Below are positions 51,126 through 60,350 of a DNA stretch of 64,000 bases, piece by piece. Every line of letters begins with the position of its first letter. Within the stretch, counting starts at the first letter, position 1. The translations under genes were made by a program, and so were the position numbers. The notes under the pieces are model-generated. The model saw only the letters and a program-made list of their open reading frames with translations, ran no database searches and was not told the origin of the DNA. Source of the DNA: Spirochaetae bacterium HGW-Spirochaetae-2 (GTDB lineage: Bacteria; Spirochaetota; Spirochaetia; Sphaerochaetales; Sphaerochaetaceae); contig PGXW01000002.1 in assembly GCA_002839355.1 (NCBI GenBank), positions 62,001 through 126,000 of the forward strand, read 5' to 3'.

Positions 51126-51917
51126 ATGCATAAAGCGGAAAATTGTCCAGCCTGCCATCGTCAGGTCTCTGACGATGTCTTGAAGAAATATCAAATGGTA
51201 TGCCCCGAATGCGGCTTCCACCATCGCCTGGATGCGGCCCAAAGGATTGAACAGATTGCCGATGCGGGATCGTTCAAGGAATTCTCAGCCGAATTGTGTT
51301 CGAAAAACCCCATCGAATTGGATGGATATGCCGAAAAACTGCGCCAGAACCAGAAACAGTCGTCGATGAACGAGGCTGTGGTTACCGGAACCTGTACGAT
51401 CGAGGGGCTGGGGGCGGTCCTGGCCGTCATGTCCTTCGATTTCATGGGTGGCAGCATGGGTTCGGTCGTCGGGGAAAAGATTACCCAGGCGATGTTCCAG
51501 GGAGCCCTATCCGATTCACCAGTCATCATCTTCACTGCCAGCGGAGGAGCTCGCATGCAGGAGGGTATCTTCTCGCTCATGCAGATGGCCAAGACCGCCA
51601 GTGCCGCCGCATTGTTGGAACAGACCGGTGTCCCGTTGTTCATCGTGCTCACCCACCCGACAACCGGCGGGGTGACCGCATCGTTCGCGATGCTCGGTGA
51701 TGTGATCATCGCCGAACCCGGCGCATTGATCGGTTTCGCCGGACCACGGGTCATCGAAGGAACCATCGGACAGAAACTACCCGAGGGGTTCCAGAAATCG
51801 GAGTTCCAATTGAAGAAGGGCTTCGTCGATGCGATCGTACCGCGGGACAAGCTCCGTACCCAACTCTCGTTTCTGATGCGTACCCACGTAGGAGTCAAGC
51901 ATGAACAAGACGCATGA
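51126..51917 (+). CDS. accD: Acetyl-CoA carboxylase carboxyltransferase beta subunit
   Basis: The 263-residue protein has a zinc ribbon (C7, C10, C26, C29 in NCPACHRQ and VCPECGFHH), followed by the crotonase-fold carboxyltransferase core FDFMGGSMGSVVGEK and ASGGARMQEGIFSLMQM. It is slightly shorter than the usual 280-300 residues. Its end overlaps the accA start by 17 bases. Confidence 0.95.
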   Translation: MHKAENCPACHRQVSDDVLKKYQMVCPECGFHHRLDAAQRIEQIADAGSFKEFSAELCSKNPIELDGYAEKLRQNQKQSSMNEAVVTGTCTIEGLGAVLAVMSFDFMGGSMGSVVGEKITQAMFQGALSDSPVIIFTASGGARMQEGIFSLMQMAKTASAAALLEQTGVPLFIVLTHPTTGGVTASFAMLGDVIIAEPGALIGFAGPRVIEGTIGQKLPEGFQKSEFQLKKGFVDAIVPRDKLRTQLSFLMRTHVGVKHEQDA

Positions 51918-52836
51918 AGAATTGTTGAAGACCTCGGTCACACGACTGGAAGAGATAGCGATAAGCGATCCCCGTACGAAGGAACGGTCCTCATGGGACT
52001 GCGTGTTGCTATCCAGGCAACAGGGTCGTCCCGGCGCGGCTACCTATATCGATCTGATCTGCGATGAATTCATGGAATTGCACGGAGACAGGACCTATGG
52101 CGACGATCCTGCCATGATCGGTGGAATCGGTACGATAGGTGGCCGTGCAATCACTTTCATCGGCAATCGCAAGGGTATGAACCTGCGCGAGAATATCGAA
52201 CGCAACTATGGCATGAGCAATCCCGAAGGCTACAGGAAGGCACTCAGACTCGCCAAGCAGGCCGAGAAGTTCGGCAGGCCGGTCGTCTGCTTCATCGACA
52301 CACCCGGGGCATTTCCCGGACTCGGTGCCGAGGAGCGGGGAATCGGCGAGGCCATTGCCCGGAACCTCAAGGAGTTCTCCACGCTCAAGGTTCCTGTGTT
52401 GAGTTTCATCATCGGAGAAGGTGGAAGCGGTGGTGCCCTGGGAATCGGTGTCGGCGACAAGCTCTACATGTTGGAGAATGCCGTCTACTCGGTGATTACC
52501 CCGGAAGGCTTCGCCTCGATCCTGTTGCGCGACCCGTCCAGGGCCCAGGAAGCGGCCGAGGCCATGAAAATGACCGCCCGGGATCTCAAGCGCTTCAATA
52601 TCATCCACGATATTATTCCCGAGGTCCCCGAAGGCGCCCACAAGGATCCGCTGTTCACCGCAAACGCGATCAAAGAGACGATCTTGAAGGACCTGGACGT
52701 CTTGTGCGCGAAACCAGCTGCCAATCTGGTTCGTTACCGGATCCGGAAGATCAGGGGAATCGGAGAATTCGAAGGTTCGGAAGCCTGGTGGACCACCCTG
52801 ATGGAAGTATTCAAACTTACCGTGGACTTGCGCTGA
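51901..52836 (+). CDS. accA: Acetyl-CoA carboxylase carboxyltransferase alpha subunit
   Basis: The 311-residue subunit completes malonyl-CoA synthesis. Core motifs: FMELHGDRTYGDDPAMIGG, RNYGMSNPEGYRKALRL, FIDTPGAFPGLGAEERG and GEGGSGGALGIGVGD. AGGAG lies six bases before the ATG inside the accD end. It is the last gene of accBCDA, converging on a hypothetical gene 9 bp away. Confidence 0.96.
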   Translation: MNKTHEELLKTSVTRLEEIAISDPRTKERSSWDCVLLSRQQGRPGAATYIDLICDEFMELHGDRTYGDDPAMIGGIGTIGGRAITFIGNRKGMNLRENIERNYGMSNPEGYRKALRLAKQAEKFGRPVVCFIDTPGAFPGLGAEERGIGEAIARNLKEFSTLKVPVLSFIIGEGGSGGALGIGVGDKLYMLENAVYSVITPEGFASILLRDPSRAQEAAEAMKMTARDLKRFNIIHDIIPEVPEGAHKDPLFTANAIKETILKDLDVLCAKPAANLVRYRIRKIRGIGEFEGSEAWWTTLMEVFKLTVDLR

Positions 52837-52845
52837 CAGGGAACA

Positions 52846-53982
52846 TCATCTGGTCCGGTTGTGTTTCTTCAAGGCGTTGGGCGTGTGTCCGCGTAGTGCC
52901 CATTTCCGACAGTTCTCACTCATTTGGACGTACAACTCGGTAAACCGGGTGATCTCGTCCATACCGGTGAACAGCAGTCCGTACTCGTTGAGCAAATCGA
53001 AGACATCCTGCATGCCGTCGCCAGCGATACAGGTATCGGAAATCTCATCCATGAGATCCTCGATCTGTTCGTCGTTGGGCAAGCGGTAGCCGGAAAGGAA
53101 TTCCATCATGGCGCTGACTGCGGGGGACTGGTCGTCGTACGGTGTCTGGAAATATTGGACCAGTTCCTCGCGTGACGGTGAATAGTAGGAGACTTGCTTG
53201 ACATTCTCAAGAAACTGCTCCACTTCCTCCAACGTCCGGAAGAACGAGGAGATTACCAGTTCGTCTTCAAACCACCAATAGTACTGCACCTTTCCCAGCT
53301 CACCCAATTCATCCTGGGCCATGGCAGGGGTGAGGTTCTCGGATTCGAACCTGTTCCAGACTATAGCGAATTGGTCGATATCCAGAACTCCGTACAAATT
53401 CGAAAGCGATACCGCGTATGCGTCGAGGCGCTGGTGCAACTCGACCGATTTCCACAATTCTGCATTCTTGAGCATCTGCAAAGCCGGCAACAGCTCGCGG
53501 GGAACAACAGCAGTATAGGAAGCTCCGGTCTTGTACAGATACAGGAAACCGAAATTGTGCGCATGCGAAATATCGCGGAACTGCAACAAGTCCTTATCCA
53601 CTTCAATCGAGGTATTGTCCTTGAACTGTGCGAGGAACTCCAGGTTGACCACCGGAAGATAGGGCAACATTTTCGGGAACCGGTCGACGATACGTCCCGA
53701 CAGGGAATCCACGAACTGCCTTTTCCGGGCGGACATGGGAAGATCGACCTCATGGTCCGAGGCAAGGTCCAACAGATGTTCTTTCGTATATGAGTCGAGG
53801 CATGCCGCAAGACTATGCGAGGGCGTACCCGACAATGCCGCACTGTGCAGCAGTTCTCGGTTCAAAGAGGGTTCGGTATCCATGATGCTCCGAAGAAGGG
53901 CATCGGTGAATACCGGCAAGGGATGCATTTCACGCGTCGGCGGTTTGTATCCGGTTTCAATCATACCCCTAATGTAACACAT
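52846..53982 (-). CDS. Uncharacterised soluble protein coupled to DUF4954
   Basis: I do not recognise a named family for this protein of about 378 residues. A Rho-N/SAP-like stretch is visible (SYTKEHLLDLASDHEVDLPMS), and the C-terminus (TELYVQMSENCRKWALRGHT) resembles the tails of several Firmicutes proteins with SEC-C-like ends, but without SEC-C cysteines. It has no signal peptide or membrane segment. The ATG at 53982 shares a base with the TGA of the DUF4954 gene (TGATG), implying coupling; ATG 53964 is another candidate start. Neither has a good ribosome site. Confidence 0.7.
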   Translation of the reverse strand: MCYIRGMIETGYKPPTREMHPLPVFTDALLRSIMDTEPSLNRELLHSAALSGTPSHSLAACLDSYTKEHLLDLASDHEVDLPMSARKRQFVDSLSGRIVDRFPKMLPYLPVVNLEFLAQFKDNTSIEVDKDLLQFRDISHAHNFGFLYLYKTGASYTAVVPRELLPALQMLKNAELWKSVELHQRLDAYAVSLSNLYGVLDIDQFAIVWNRFESENLTPAMAQDELGELGKVQYYWWFEDELVISSFFRTLEEVEQFLENVKQVSYYSPSREELVQYFQTPYDDQSPAVSAMMEFLSGYRLPNDEQIEDLMDEISDTCIAGDGMQDVFDLLNEYGLLFTGMDEITRFTELYVQMSENCRKWALRGHTPNALKKHNRTR

Positions 53983-56207
53983 CAGGACCAAGGAGAAAAG
54001 CGGCGGGCAAGCTCCTTCAACTTCTCCATATCGCTGCGGCTCTGTTTGACAAACGAGTTGTCCTCAGGCTTGCCCAGGACCGCATCCATCTCCTCTTCGT
54101 TCCGATAGACCATTTTCCTGAACGGATCCTCGAAATCCTTCTTTCTCGAGCGGTACACCTCCAAGGCGTTCTGGTCACAAAGTATAAGGAAACGGTCGAT
54201 CAGATATTCCCAATGCACGACATCCAATTGCGCTGTCCGCAACAACTTCTGCAACGTCTGGAGCGCAACGGTTGCCTTGACCCGCGGATATTCTTCCCAC
54301 CATGAGGCATACTGGTCGTGGATAGCCTGCCAGGAGTCGACCTGGCCTTCCTCGATGAGTTGGATCAACCGTTTGATCTGCGGTTCGGAAACCAGCTGCC
54401 CACCCATGTTCCTGAACGGTCCGATCACCGATTCGAAATGTAAAGGACCCGTTGCCAACCACACCTTGGCATCTTCCTGGAAATCGGGAAACTTCTGTCC
54501 CTTCCCGTCCAGATAGGCCAAGAGGCTCCGGACCGATCCGAAAATCAACATTTCCCGGTATGCCCGATACCCTTCGGCAACCTTTAGCACGACCGAGGGC
54601 GTGGTCGACCGGTCGATGCCTGAAGCGACGACTTCAAGCGTACCGACCTGCTCGGGGTGGGTCTCGAGCAACATCCGTCCCTGTTCACGCAAGGCCTCCT
54701 CATTGGCTCCGAGACCCGGGGCGACCAGGGAAGCCCCAACCGCCGCACGACCAACCCAAAGGCTCAAAAGATCCATGGCAGAGAGGATTTCCTCCATGGT
54801 ATCGGGAGCCATATAGTCGGCTTCGATATGCTGGGTCACGAATGTCCGCTTGTCGCGGTTCTTGAATTTCCACCCGTTGCGCTCCAATGCGTAGCGGTTG
54901 TACATCCACCAGTAGGCAGGCATGATCGTAATCTGTCCGGTGTTCTCGTGGTACCCGACCATGGAGAATGGTACGGGTATGTTCAGCTCGTTCGGATAGT
55001 CGCCCTTGGTGATCAAGGTGAACGAGGCGAACTTGCTGTTGAACTTGATCGAACTGGAAAGCGCTGGCCAGAAACCGCGGCGGGCCTGCATTTCCCCATC
55101 GTTTCCCCGTGTATTGTGGTTCGACCCGATATTCGCTCCGGCCGCCATGTTCGACTGTCCCTGGACCAATGAAGCGATCAGGAACGAGTTGTTGTGGTGC
55201 TGCTCATGGAATGGGAATACCAACGTGTTCAACACTTCGCAGCAACTTATGGTGGAATTGTCACCCAAGACCGAGTTGAGCAACCGCGCACCGTATTTCA
55301 AATTGCTGTTGTTGCCCATGATGAACCGCACAGCCTTGACGCCATAGAACACGTGGCAGCCGTACCCGATGATGCCATTGACCAGCTCGACTCCCTCACC
55401 TATCTGCGTTGAACAGTCCTCGTGCGAACGGATCGTAAGGTTCTTCAGCTTGTTCGCACCTTTCACATAGACGCAGGCCCCGAAGTGCACGTCCTTGATC
55501 ACCCGGCAAGACTTGATGACCGACCCGGAGCCGACTTCACCATACCACCCGCGGTGCAGATCGATTTCCTGTTCGGTCAGCTTGACCAACCGATCAAGCA
55601 TCTTGCCGTGTTCCCTATAGGTACCCCACAACCAGGCGTCGGCACAAATCATGGACTCGAACGGCAATACCGAACGTGATTCGGCCTCGTTCATGATATT
55701 CAGCCAAATACGTACCGACTCGTCCTCACCCTGCTTGAGCACCCCATTGCCGAACTTGGCATGGTTGGTGGTGTCCATTTCATCGATCTCGCTCAGAATG
55801 CACTGTTCGCCGACAATATAATGGGAGAGGTAGCTGCAGCGGTGGATGCAGCTGTGCCTGCCGATATCACAGGAGATTATGTGGCTGTCGCGGATACCTT
55901 CGGGCAAGGAGAAATCATGGTAGCTTACCGTATAGGGTTCCAACGAACCGATCCTGACCAGTCCGTAGAAGGCGCTGCTGCGGATAAGGGAGATGTCGAT
56001 CGGATCCTCGACCAGAACATCGTTCCAATTGGGACAGGTATTCCCCTGGCTTTCCAATTGTTTCCGCTCGGCTTCGGACAGCGGCCGCCAGGTGGCGTTC
56101 CAAGCGACGGTCTGCTTGTTGCGGAAGGCATATTCATCCTGACCCCGTTGCAGGTATTCGTCGGTGACGAATCCATACCCGTATTCTACTATCGGCTTTC
56201 TTTTCAT
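53982..56207 (-). CDS. DUF4954 family protein (left-handed beta-helix, transferase-like)
   Basis: The 741-residue protein begins MKRKPIVEYGYGFVTDEYLQ and contains hexapeptide-type repeats (residues about 115-330: IGRHSCIHRCSYLSHYIVGE, LKNLTIRSHEDCSTQIGEGV, IIGYGCHVFYGVKAVRFIMG), as in acyl/nucleotidyl transferases. A region of charged helices follows. The family is known chiefly from spirochaetes and Bacteroidetes and has no proven function. The motif NIGSNHNTRGNDGEMQARRG and PVPFSMVGYHENTGQI are strongly conserved-looking. A sugar or phospho-sugar acyltransferase role is a guess. It precedes a coupled hypothetical gene. Confidence 0.85.
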   Translation of the reverse strand: MKRKPIVEYGYGFVTDEYLQRGQDEYAFRNKQTVAWNATWRPLSEAERKQLESQGNTCPNWNDVLVEDPIDISLIRSSAFYGLVRIGSLEPYTVSYHDFSLPEGIRDSHIISCDIGRHSCIHRCSYLSHYIVGEQCILSEIDEMDTTNHAKFGNGVLKQGEDESVRIWLNIMNEAESRSVLPFESMICADAWLWGTYREHGKMLDRLVKLTEQEIDLHRGWYGEVGSGSVIKSCRVIKDVHFGACVYVKGANKLKNLTIRSHEDCSTQIGEGVELVNGIIGYGCHVFYGVKAVRFIMGNNSNLKYGARLLNSVLGDNSTISCCEVLNTLVFPFHEQHHNNSFLIASLVQGQSNMAAGANIGSNHNTRGNDGEMQARRGFWPALSSSIKFNSKFASFTLITKGDYPNELNIPVPFSMVGYHENTGQITIMPAYWWMYNRYALERNGWKFKNRDKRTFVTQHIEADYMAPDTMEEILSAMDLLSLWVGRAAVGASLVAPGLGANEEALREQGRMLLETHPEQVGTLEVVASGIDRSTTPSVVLKVAEGYRAYREMLIFGSVRSLLAYLDGKGQKFPDFQEDAKVWLATGPLHFESVIGPFRNMGGQLVSEPQIKRLIQLIEEGQVDSWQAIHDQYASWWEEYPRVKATVALQTLQKLLRTAQLDVVHWEYLIDRFLILCDQNALEVYRSRKKDFEDPFRKMVYRNEEEMDAVLGKPEDNSFVKQSRSDMEKLKELARRFSPWS

Positions 56208-56262
56208 GATTGCAAATCATACACCGGCATAGCCGGACAGGCAATAAAACATTGGCAACCGG

Positions 56263-56595
56263 TTATAAAAAAGCGCCTTGGACCAAAACCATATACACCA
56301 CGGTTCCAATTCCAATACTCAACAGGGTATTGCGTCGCCATATATGGATGAGCGCGGTGGCGGCGACCCCGATGATCTCGTTCACCCACAGTCCCGGAGC
56401 CTCGAACGAGATGTGCTTGAGGCTGTAGACGACCAGTGCGGCCATGACCGCCGGAGGAAGCACCTCACCCAAAAAGAGGATGGCCGCAGGCACCTTGCGC
56501 CTCTTGTTGCCAAAGAGGATGAACGGTGTGGCCCGGGTTGCCAGGGTACAGAGCGCAGTTACAGCTACGACCAACAGGGAAGAAACGATATTCAT
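56263..56595 (-). CDS. azlD: AzlD-type branched-chain amino acid export subunit
   Basis: The 110-residue, four-helix protein has the family core RATPFILFGNKRRKVPAAILFLGEVLPPAVMAALVVYSL in outline. GGAGG lies seven bases before the ATG at 56595, inside the end of azlC. With AzlC it forms a BrnFE-like exporter for branched-chain or related amino acids. Confidence 0.9.
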   Translation of the reverse strand: MNIVSSLLVVAVTALCTLATRATPFILFGNKRRKVPAAILFLGEVLPPAVMAALVVYSLKHISFEAPGLWVNEIIGVAATALIHIWRRNTLLSIGIGTVVYMVLVQGAFL

Positions 56596-57287
56596 CGCCG
56601 TACCTCCACAAGATTCCTTGCTGCAAGGAGCATGGCTACCGTAGCCACCAACGCTGGCAACAGGAACCGGTCCGACCCCAGGAGCACCAGCGATACGATT
56701 GCGCAAGCCATGCCGATGATCGCCTGCAAGCGGGTCTTTGCGGCAATCCACTGCTCGACAAATATTACGGTGAACAGTGCTGTCATGGCGAAGTCGATAC
56801 CAGTGATATCCAGCGTGATATGGGATCCCAATACGGCTCCGACCACAGAACCGGTCACCCAGTAGCTTTGGTCCAACAGGGCCATCCACCAGGAGAGCCT
56901 GTCACGGTCCTCCACCGTGCCGACATCCCCTACCGCACAGAGTAGCGCATAGGTCTCGTCGGTCAAGGAAAAGACCATATACAGCCCGCGCTTGCCCATA
57001 GCCTTGAACCGCTCGATGAATGAGAGACCATAAAAGAGGTGCCGCGAGTTGACCAACAGTGTCGTTACGGCAACGGTGGTCAGCGAGGCATTCTGTGAAA
57101 GCAACCCGACCAACACGAACTGCATCGAACCGGCGAACACGAACAGGCTGATCCCAAGTGCCCATACCCAGTGGTATCCGGCTTTCTGCAACAACAGCCC
57201 GAAGGCAATACCAAGCACCAGGTACCCCATCATGACGGGGATCGTACGGAGGAACGCCTGTTTGACGATGCGTGTATCGGCGGACAT
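56592..57287 (-). CDS. azlC: AzlC-type branched-chain amino acid export subunit
   Basis: The 231-residue permease has PVMMGYLVLGIAFGLLLQKA, SLFVFAGSMQFVLVGLL and NSRHLFYGLSFIERF, all typical of AzlC. The start at 57287 follows CAAGGAG. It overlaps azlD by four bases and is divergent from an HTH regulator, with a 17-bp dyad between. Confidence 0.93.
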   Translation of the reverse strand: MSADTRIVKQAFLRTIPVMMGYLVLGIAFGLLLQKAGYHWVWALGISLFVFAGSMQFVLVGLLSQNASLTTVAVTTLLVNSRHLFYGLSFIERFKAMGKRGLYMVFSLTDETYALLCAVGDVGTVEDRDRLSWWMALLDQSYWVTGSVVGAVLGSHITLDITGIDFAMTALFTVIFVEQWIAAKTRLQAIIGMACAIVSLVLLGSDRFLLPALVATVAMLLAARNLVEVRR

Positions 57288-57381
57288 CGGAACTCCTTGC
57301 ACCATTCTGCGGTTGTCCAGTTGTACCACCTGCCCCATGGACTGTCAACAGAACTCCCTCTTGAATTACACCAAATAGTAT

Positions 57382-57398
57382 GTTACAAATTATGTAAC
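57382..57398. promoter_or_regulatory. 17-bp dyad between azlCD and the HTH regulator gene
   Basis: GTTACA-AATTA-TGTAAC (6-5-6, perfect) lies 22 bp before the regulator start. It is the likely operator for that regulator, possibly acting on azlCD too. Confidence 0.6.
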
Positions 57399-57420
57399 GT
57401 TAGAAACAGGGGGAATTGCC

Positions 57421-57993
57421 ATGGAATCCACCACGAAGCCGATCGTACGACTGGAAAGTGAAACACAACTGCGCATCTATATGCTGCCGTTGCGGCAGAA
57501 GATCCTACGCACCCTGCACACCTTGGGGACACCCGCCACGGCCAAGCGTATCGCCGATATGCTTTCGCTCTCCCCCTCCTCCGCCCGTCACCACCTGTTG
57601 CGCCTGCGTGAGATAGGACTGGTCGAGCATGACCATTTTGAACTGGTGAACGGGATCCGGGCGGAATACCTGCGTCCTGCCGATGTCACTGTTTCCATTG
57701 GAACCAATAGGGTCGATGCGTTGTCCGAGGACCGCGAGGCCTTGACCGCAGCCATGCTCGCTGGAGTCGGCCAACGCTTCCAAAAAGCCCTCGCGGGCCA
57801 GCGGGAGCGGGAAATCGCCGATCCTTCCCTCTTCTGTGGAGATTTCCTTGGGGGTATCGCGCACCTGAGCCAAGAGGATGCGCAGAAATTCTACCGGATG
57901 GTACGGGATTTCCTGGATATGCACACCATACCGCATGGCGATTCCGATACCGCCTGGGAATTCGCTTTGATCATGTATGAGGCAAACACGTGA
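57421..57993 (+). CDS. Winged-HTH (ArsR-like) regulator
   Basis: In this 190-residue protein, residues about 20-95 form a winged HTH: LRQKILRTLHTLGTPATAKR, then IADMLSLSPSSARHHLLRLR and EIGLVEHDHFELVNGI. The C-terminal half is helical with no metal-binding Cys cluster. AGGGGGAA lies before the ATG. It is divergent from azlCD and coupled to the MFS gene, so it may regulate both. The ligand is unknown. Confidence 0.85.
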   Translation: MESTTKPIVRLESETQLRIYMLPLRQKILRTLHTLGTPATAKRIADMLSLSPSSARHHLLRLREIGLVEHDHFELVNGIRAEYLRPADVTVSIGTNRVDALSEDREALTAAMLAGVGQRFQKALAGQREREIADPSLFCGDFLGGIAHLSQEDAQKFYRMVRDFLDMHTIPHGDSDTAWEFALIMYEANT

Positions 57994-59228
57994 TGCGTAC
58001 CACGAAACTGTACCAACTCGGCATGCTGTTCATGCTCTCTTCCTTTTCCCTTGGAACAACCCTTCCTGTCATGAACCTCCTGTTGCTCGACAAGGGCTTG
58101 AACCTCAGCACACTCGCATTGGCCATGGGGGCCTACAGTCTTGTTGTCGTGATAACCGAAATCCCAAGCGGTTTGGCCAGCGACTACTTCGGGAGGAAGG
58201 CCTGCTTCCTGTTCTCGAAGTTCGCTTCCGCCGTCGGTTCCCTGCTGCTGGTATTCGGCAACTCATTGGTGGCACTTGCACTTGCCGTCCTGTTCTTGGG
58301 GTTGGCACGGGCGTTCATCTCCGGGTCCTTCGAAGCGTTGGCAATCGACTGGCACAACGATACCTATGGCGTTCAGGGCTTGCACCGGATAACCATGCTC
58401 ATATCGGTGTGGGACACGATCGGTTTGTCCGCCGGGGCCTTGGCTTCCGGATTCATAACCACCTGGGTCCGACGAGGTTTTCCCTTGAGTAGTGGCTACG
58501 ACGGCAACTTCCTGGTCAGCGCCGTACTGAACCTTGCGGTGCTGCTTCTCGCACTCGTGTTGATACATGAGAAGCGGATCGTCTCCTCCGAAGGAGATAG
58601 GGAAATCGGCTTACGCCCGGTCTTCCGGCTGATAGTCGGCAACAAGTTGTTGGCACTTTTGTTGCTTGCCGCGGGAGCGACCGGGTTCCTCCTCTCTTCA
58701 ATCGAGAAATATTGGCAGCCAAGGTTGGTCGAGATCGGAAACGGTTCCGAATCGACCGCGATATTCCTTGGCGTGTTGGCCTTCATCGGGTTCATGAGCG
58801 CACTGGTCGGAGCCTATGCCTCAACCAAGGTTATGGACCGGTTTCCGAAATCGGTCCTGGGCGTGTATGTGGTCTTGCGTCTTGTCATGGTGGTGTCGAT
58901 CCTGGCCCTATCGAGCGTATGGCATCAGGGCCCCTATACCGCTGCCTTCGGAGCCTTCTACCTGTTTTTGGGAATGGTGGAAGTCTCCGGACAGGTCATG
59001 ACCAACAGCCTCACACCTTCGCATATACGCTCTTCCGTCCTGTCGGTCTCTTCGTTCTCCATGCAGGTCGGAGGCCTGGTGGCATCGGCATTCGCGGCGG
59101 TATGGCTACACGCGACGACGCAGGGCATTGCCTCGGTATGGAAAGCCAGTGCCGTAGTCGTGCTGGTGGTACTGTTGCCGCTTGTCGTGTTCTACAGACG
59201 ATGGAAGGACCAGGTTGTACCCAAGTGA
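57993..59228 (+). CDS. MFS transporter, 12 helices
   Basis: The transporter of 411 residues has loop 2-3 SGLASDYFGRKACFLFSKF, the major facilitator signature. Start: an ATG overlapping the regulator TGA by one base (TGATG) with GAGG upstream; an in-frame GTG three bases earlier is equally possible. The close coupling suggests it exports or imports the regulator's ligand. No substrate can be named. Confidence 0.87.
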   Translation: MRTTKLYQLGMLFMLSSFSLGTTLPVMNLLLLDKGLNLSTLALAMGAYSLVVVITEIPSGLASDYFGRKACFLFSKFASAVGSLLLVFGNSLVALALAVLFLGLARAFISGSFEALAIDWHNDTYGVQGLHRITMLISVWDTIGLSAGALASGFITTWVRRGFPLSSGYDGNFLVSAVLNLAVLLLALVLIHEKRIVSSEGDREIGLRPVFRLIVGNKLLALLLLAAGATGFLLSSIEKYWQPRLVEIGNGSESTAIFLGVLAFIGFMSALVGAYASTKVMDRFPKSVLGVYVVLRLVMVVSILALSSVWHQGPYTAAFGAFYLFLGMVEVSGQVMTNSLTPSHIRSSVLSVSSFSMQVGGLVASAFAAVWLHATTQGIASVWKASAVVVLVVLLPLVVFYRRWKDQVVPK

Positions 59229-59289
59229 ATCGGGCTGACGCGGATATGGCCGGTGAAAGGTTCCATCGGTCACCTCGTGTTGCCTGCAC

Positions 59290-60282
59290 TCAGATTTTCA
59301 GGTGCATTGCCTCGCGCATGCTGTCGACCTGTGCATCGCCGATGGCACTCGCCTTTCGGGTCCCGGAAACAATGATTTCCCTCACTTCGTCCATATGCGC
59401 CTCGTAGTAGGCACGCTTTTCCCGCATGGGGTCGAGCAGGGTATTGAGGCTTCCCGCGAGTATCTTCTTGCAGGCCACACACCCTATGGTTGCCGTCCTG
59501 CACATCTCCCATATGTTGTCGCATTGGTCGGGAGTGAATATCCTATGGTACTTGCCGACATTGCATATCTCGGGGGTTCCCGGAATATCCTTCGTCACAC
59601 GGGCAGGGTCGGTGACCGCCATGCGGACCTTTTGTTCGACTTCCTTGGAGGTGTCGGAGAGATAGATCGCATTGCCGGTACTCTTGCCCATCTTGGCGTT
59701 GCCATCCAATCCGGCCAATCGTGATACCTGGCTCAGCTTAGCCTGCGGTTCGATGATATGGGTGCCGTACATGTCGTTGAACTTGCGCACGATCTTGCGT
59801 GTCAGTTCGATATGGGGAAGCTGGTCTTCCCCGACAGGGACCAGGTGTGCGTTGCAGAAGGTGATATCTGCGGTCTGGCTCACCGGATACCCTAGGAATC
59901 CGTACGACATCTCGTTGTAGCCGTACTGCGCCGCCTCTGTCTTGATGGTCGGATTGTGCCGCAATGCATTCACGCTGACCAGCATGGAGTAGAATACCGT
60001 CATCTCGGCTATGGCCTTGACGGCGCTTTGCTGCACGATCGTCACCTTCGCAGGATCGAGTCCGACCGAAAGGTTGTCGATGGTCACATCGAAAATGCTG
60101 CTGTAGAGCAGTTCGGGTTGCTCGAAGTGCGTGGTGAGGGCCTGGATATCGGCCAAAAGGATAAATGTATCGTATTCATCCTGCAATTCCACCCGGCTCT
60201 TGAGACTTCCCACATAGTGGCCCAGATGCAATCTGCCTGTAGTCCTGTCACCGGTCAATATTCGTTTCTTCTGCACTTCCAT
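59290..60282 (-). CDS. trpS: Tryptophanyl-tRNA synthetase
   Basis: The 330-residue class I synthetase has the HIGH motif as GRLHLGHYVGSL and the KMSKS motif as KMGKSTGNAI. Tryptophan-site residues lie in GYNEMSYGFLGYPVSQTADI, and VPVGEDQLPHIELTRKIVRK is present. The start at 60282 (MEVQKKRIL) follows a G-rich element; a much longer ORF upstream overlaps the next gene and is rejected. Confidence 0.96.
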   Translation of the reverse strand: MEVQKKRILTGDRTTGRLHLGHYVGSLKSRVELQDEYDTFILLADIQALTTHFEQPELLYSSIFDVTIDNLSVGLDPAKVTIVQQSAVKAIAEMTVFYSMLVSVNALRHNPTIKTEAAQYGYNEMSYGFLGYPVSQTADITFCNAHLVPVGEDQLPHIELTRKIVRKFNDMYGTHIIEPQAKLSQVSRLAGLDGNAKMGKSTGNAIYLSDTSKEVEQKVRMAVTDPARVTKDIPGTPEICNVGKYHRIFTPDQCDNIWEMCRTATIGCVACKKILAGSLNTLLDPMREKRAYYEAHMDEVREIIVSGTRKASAIGDAQVDSMREAMHLKI

Positions 60283-60350
60283 GTCTGCCCCCCAGCTGCT
60301 CTGCTTCAATCGAGTATACAACAAATTGTCCGGGAGAAGAAAGTGGGGCG

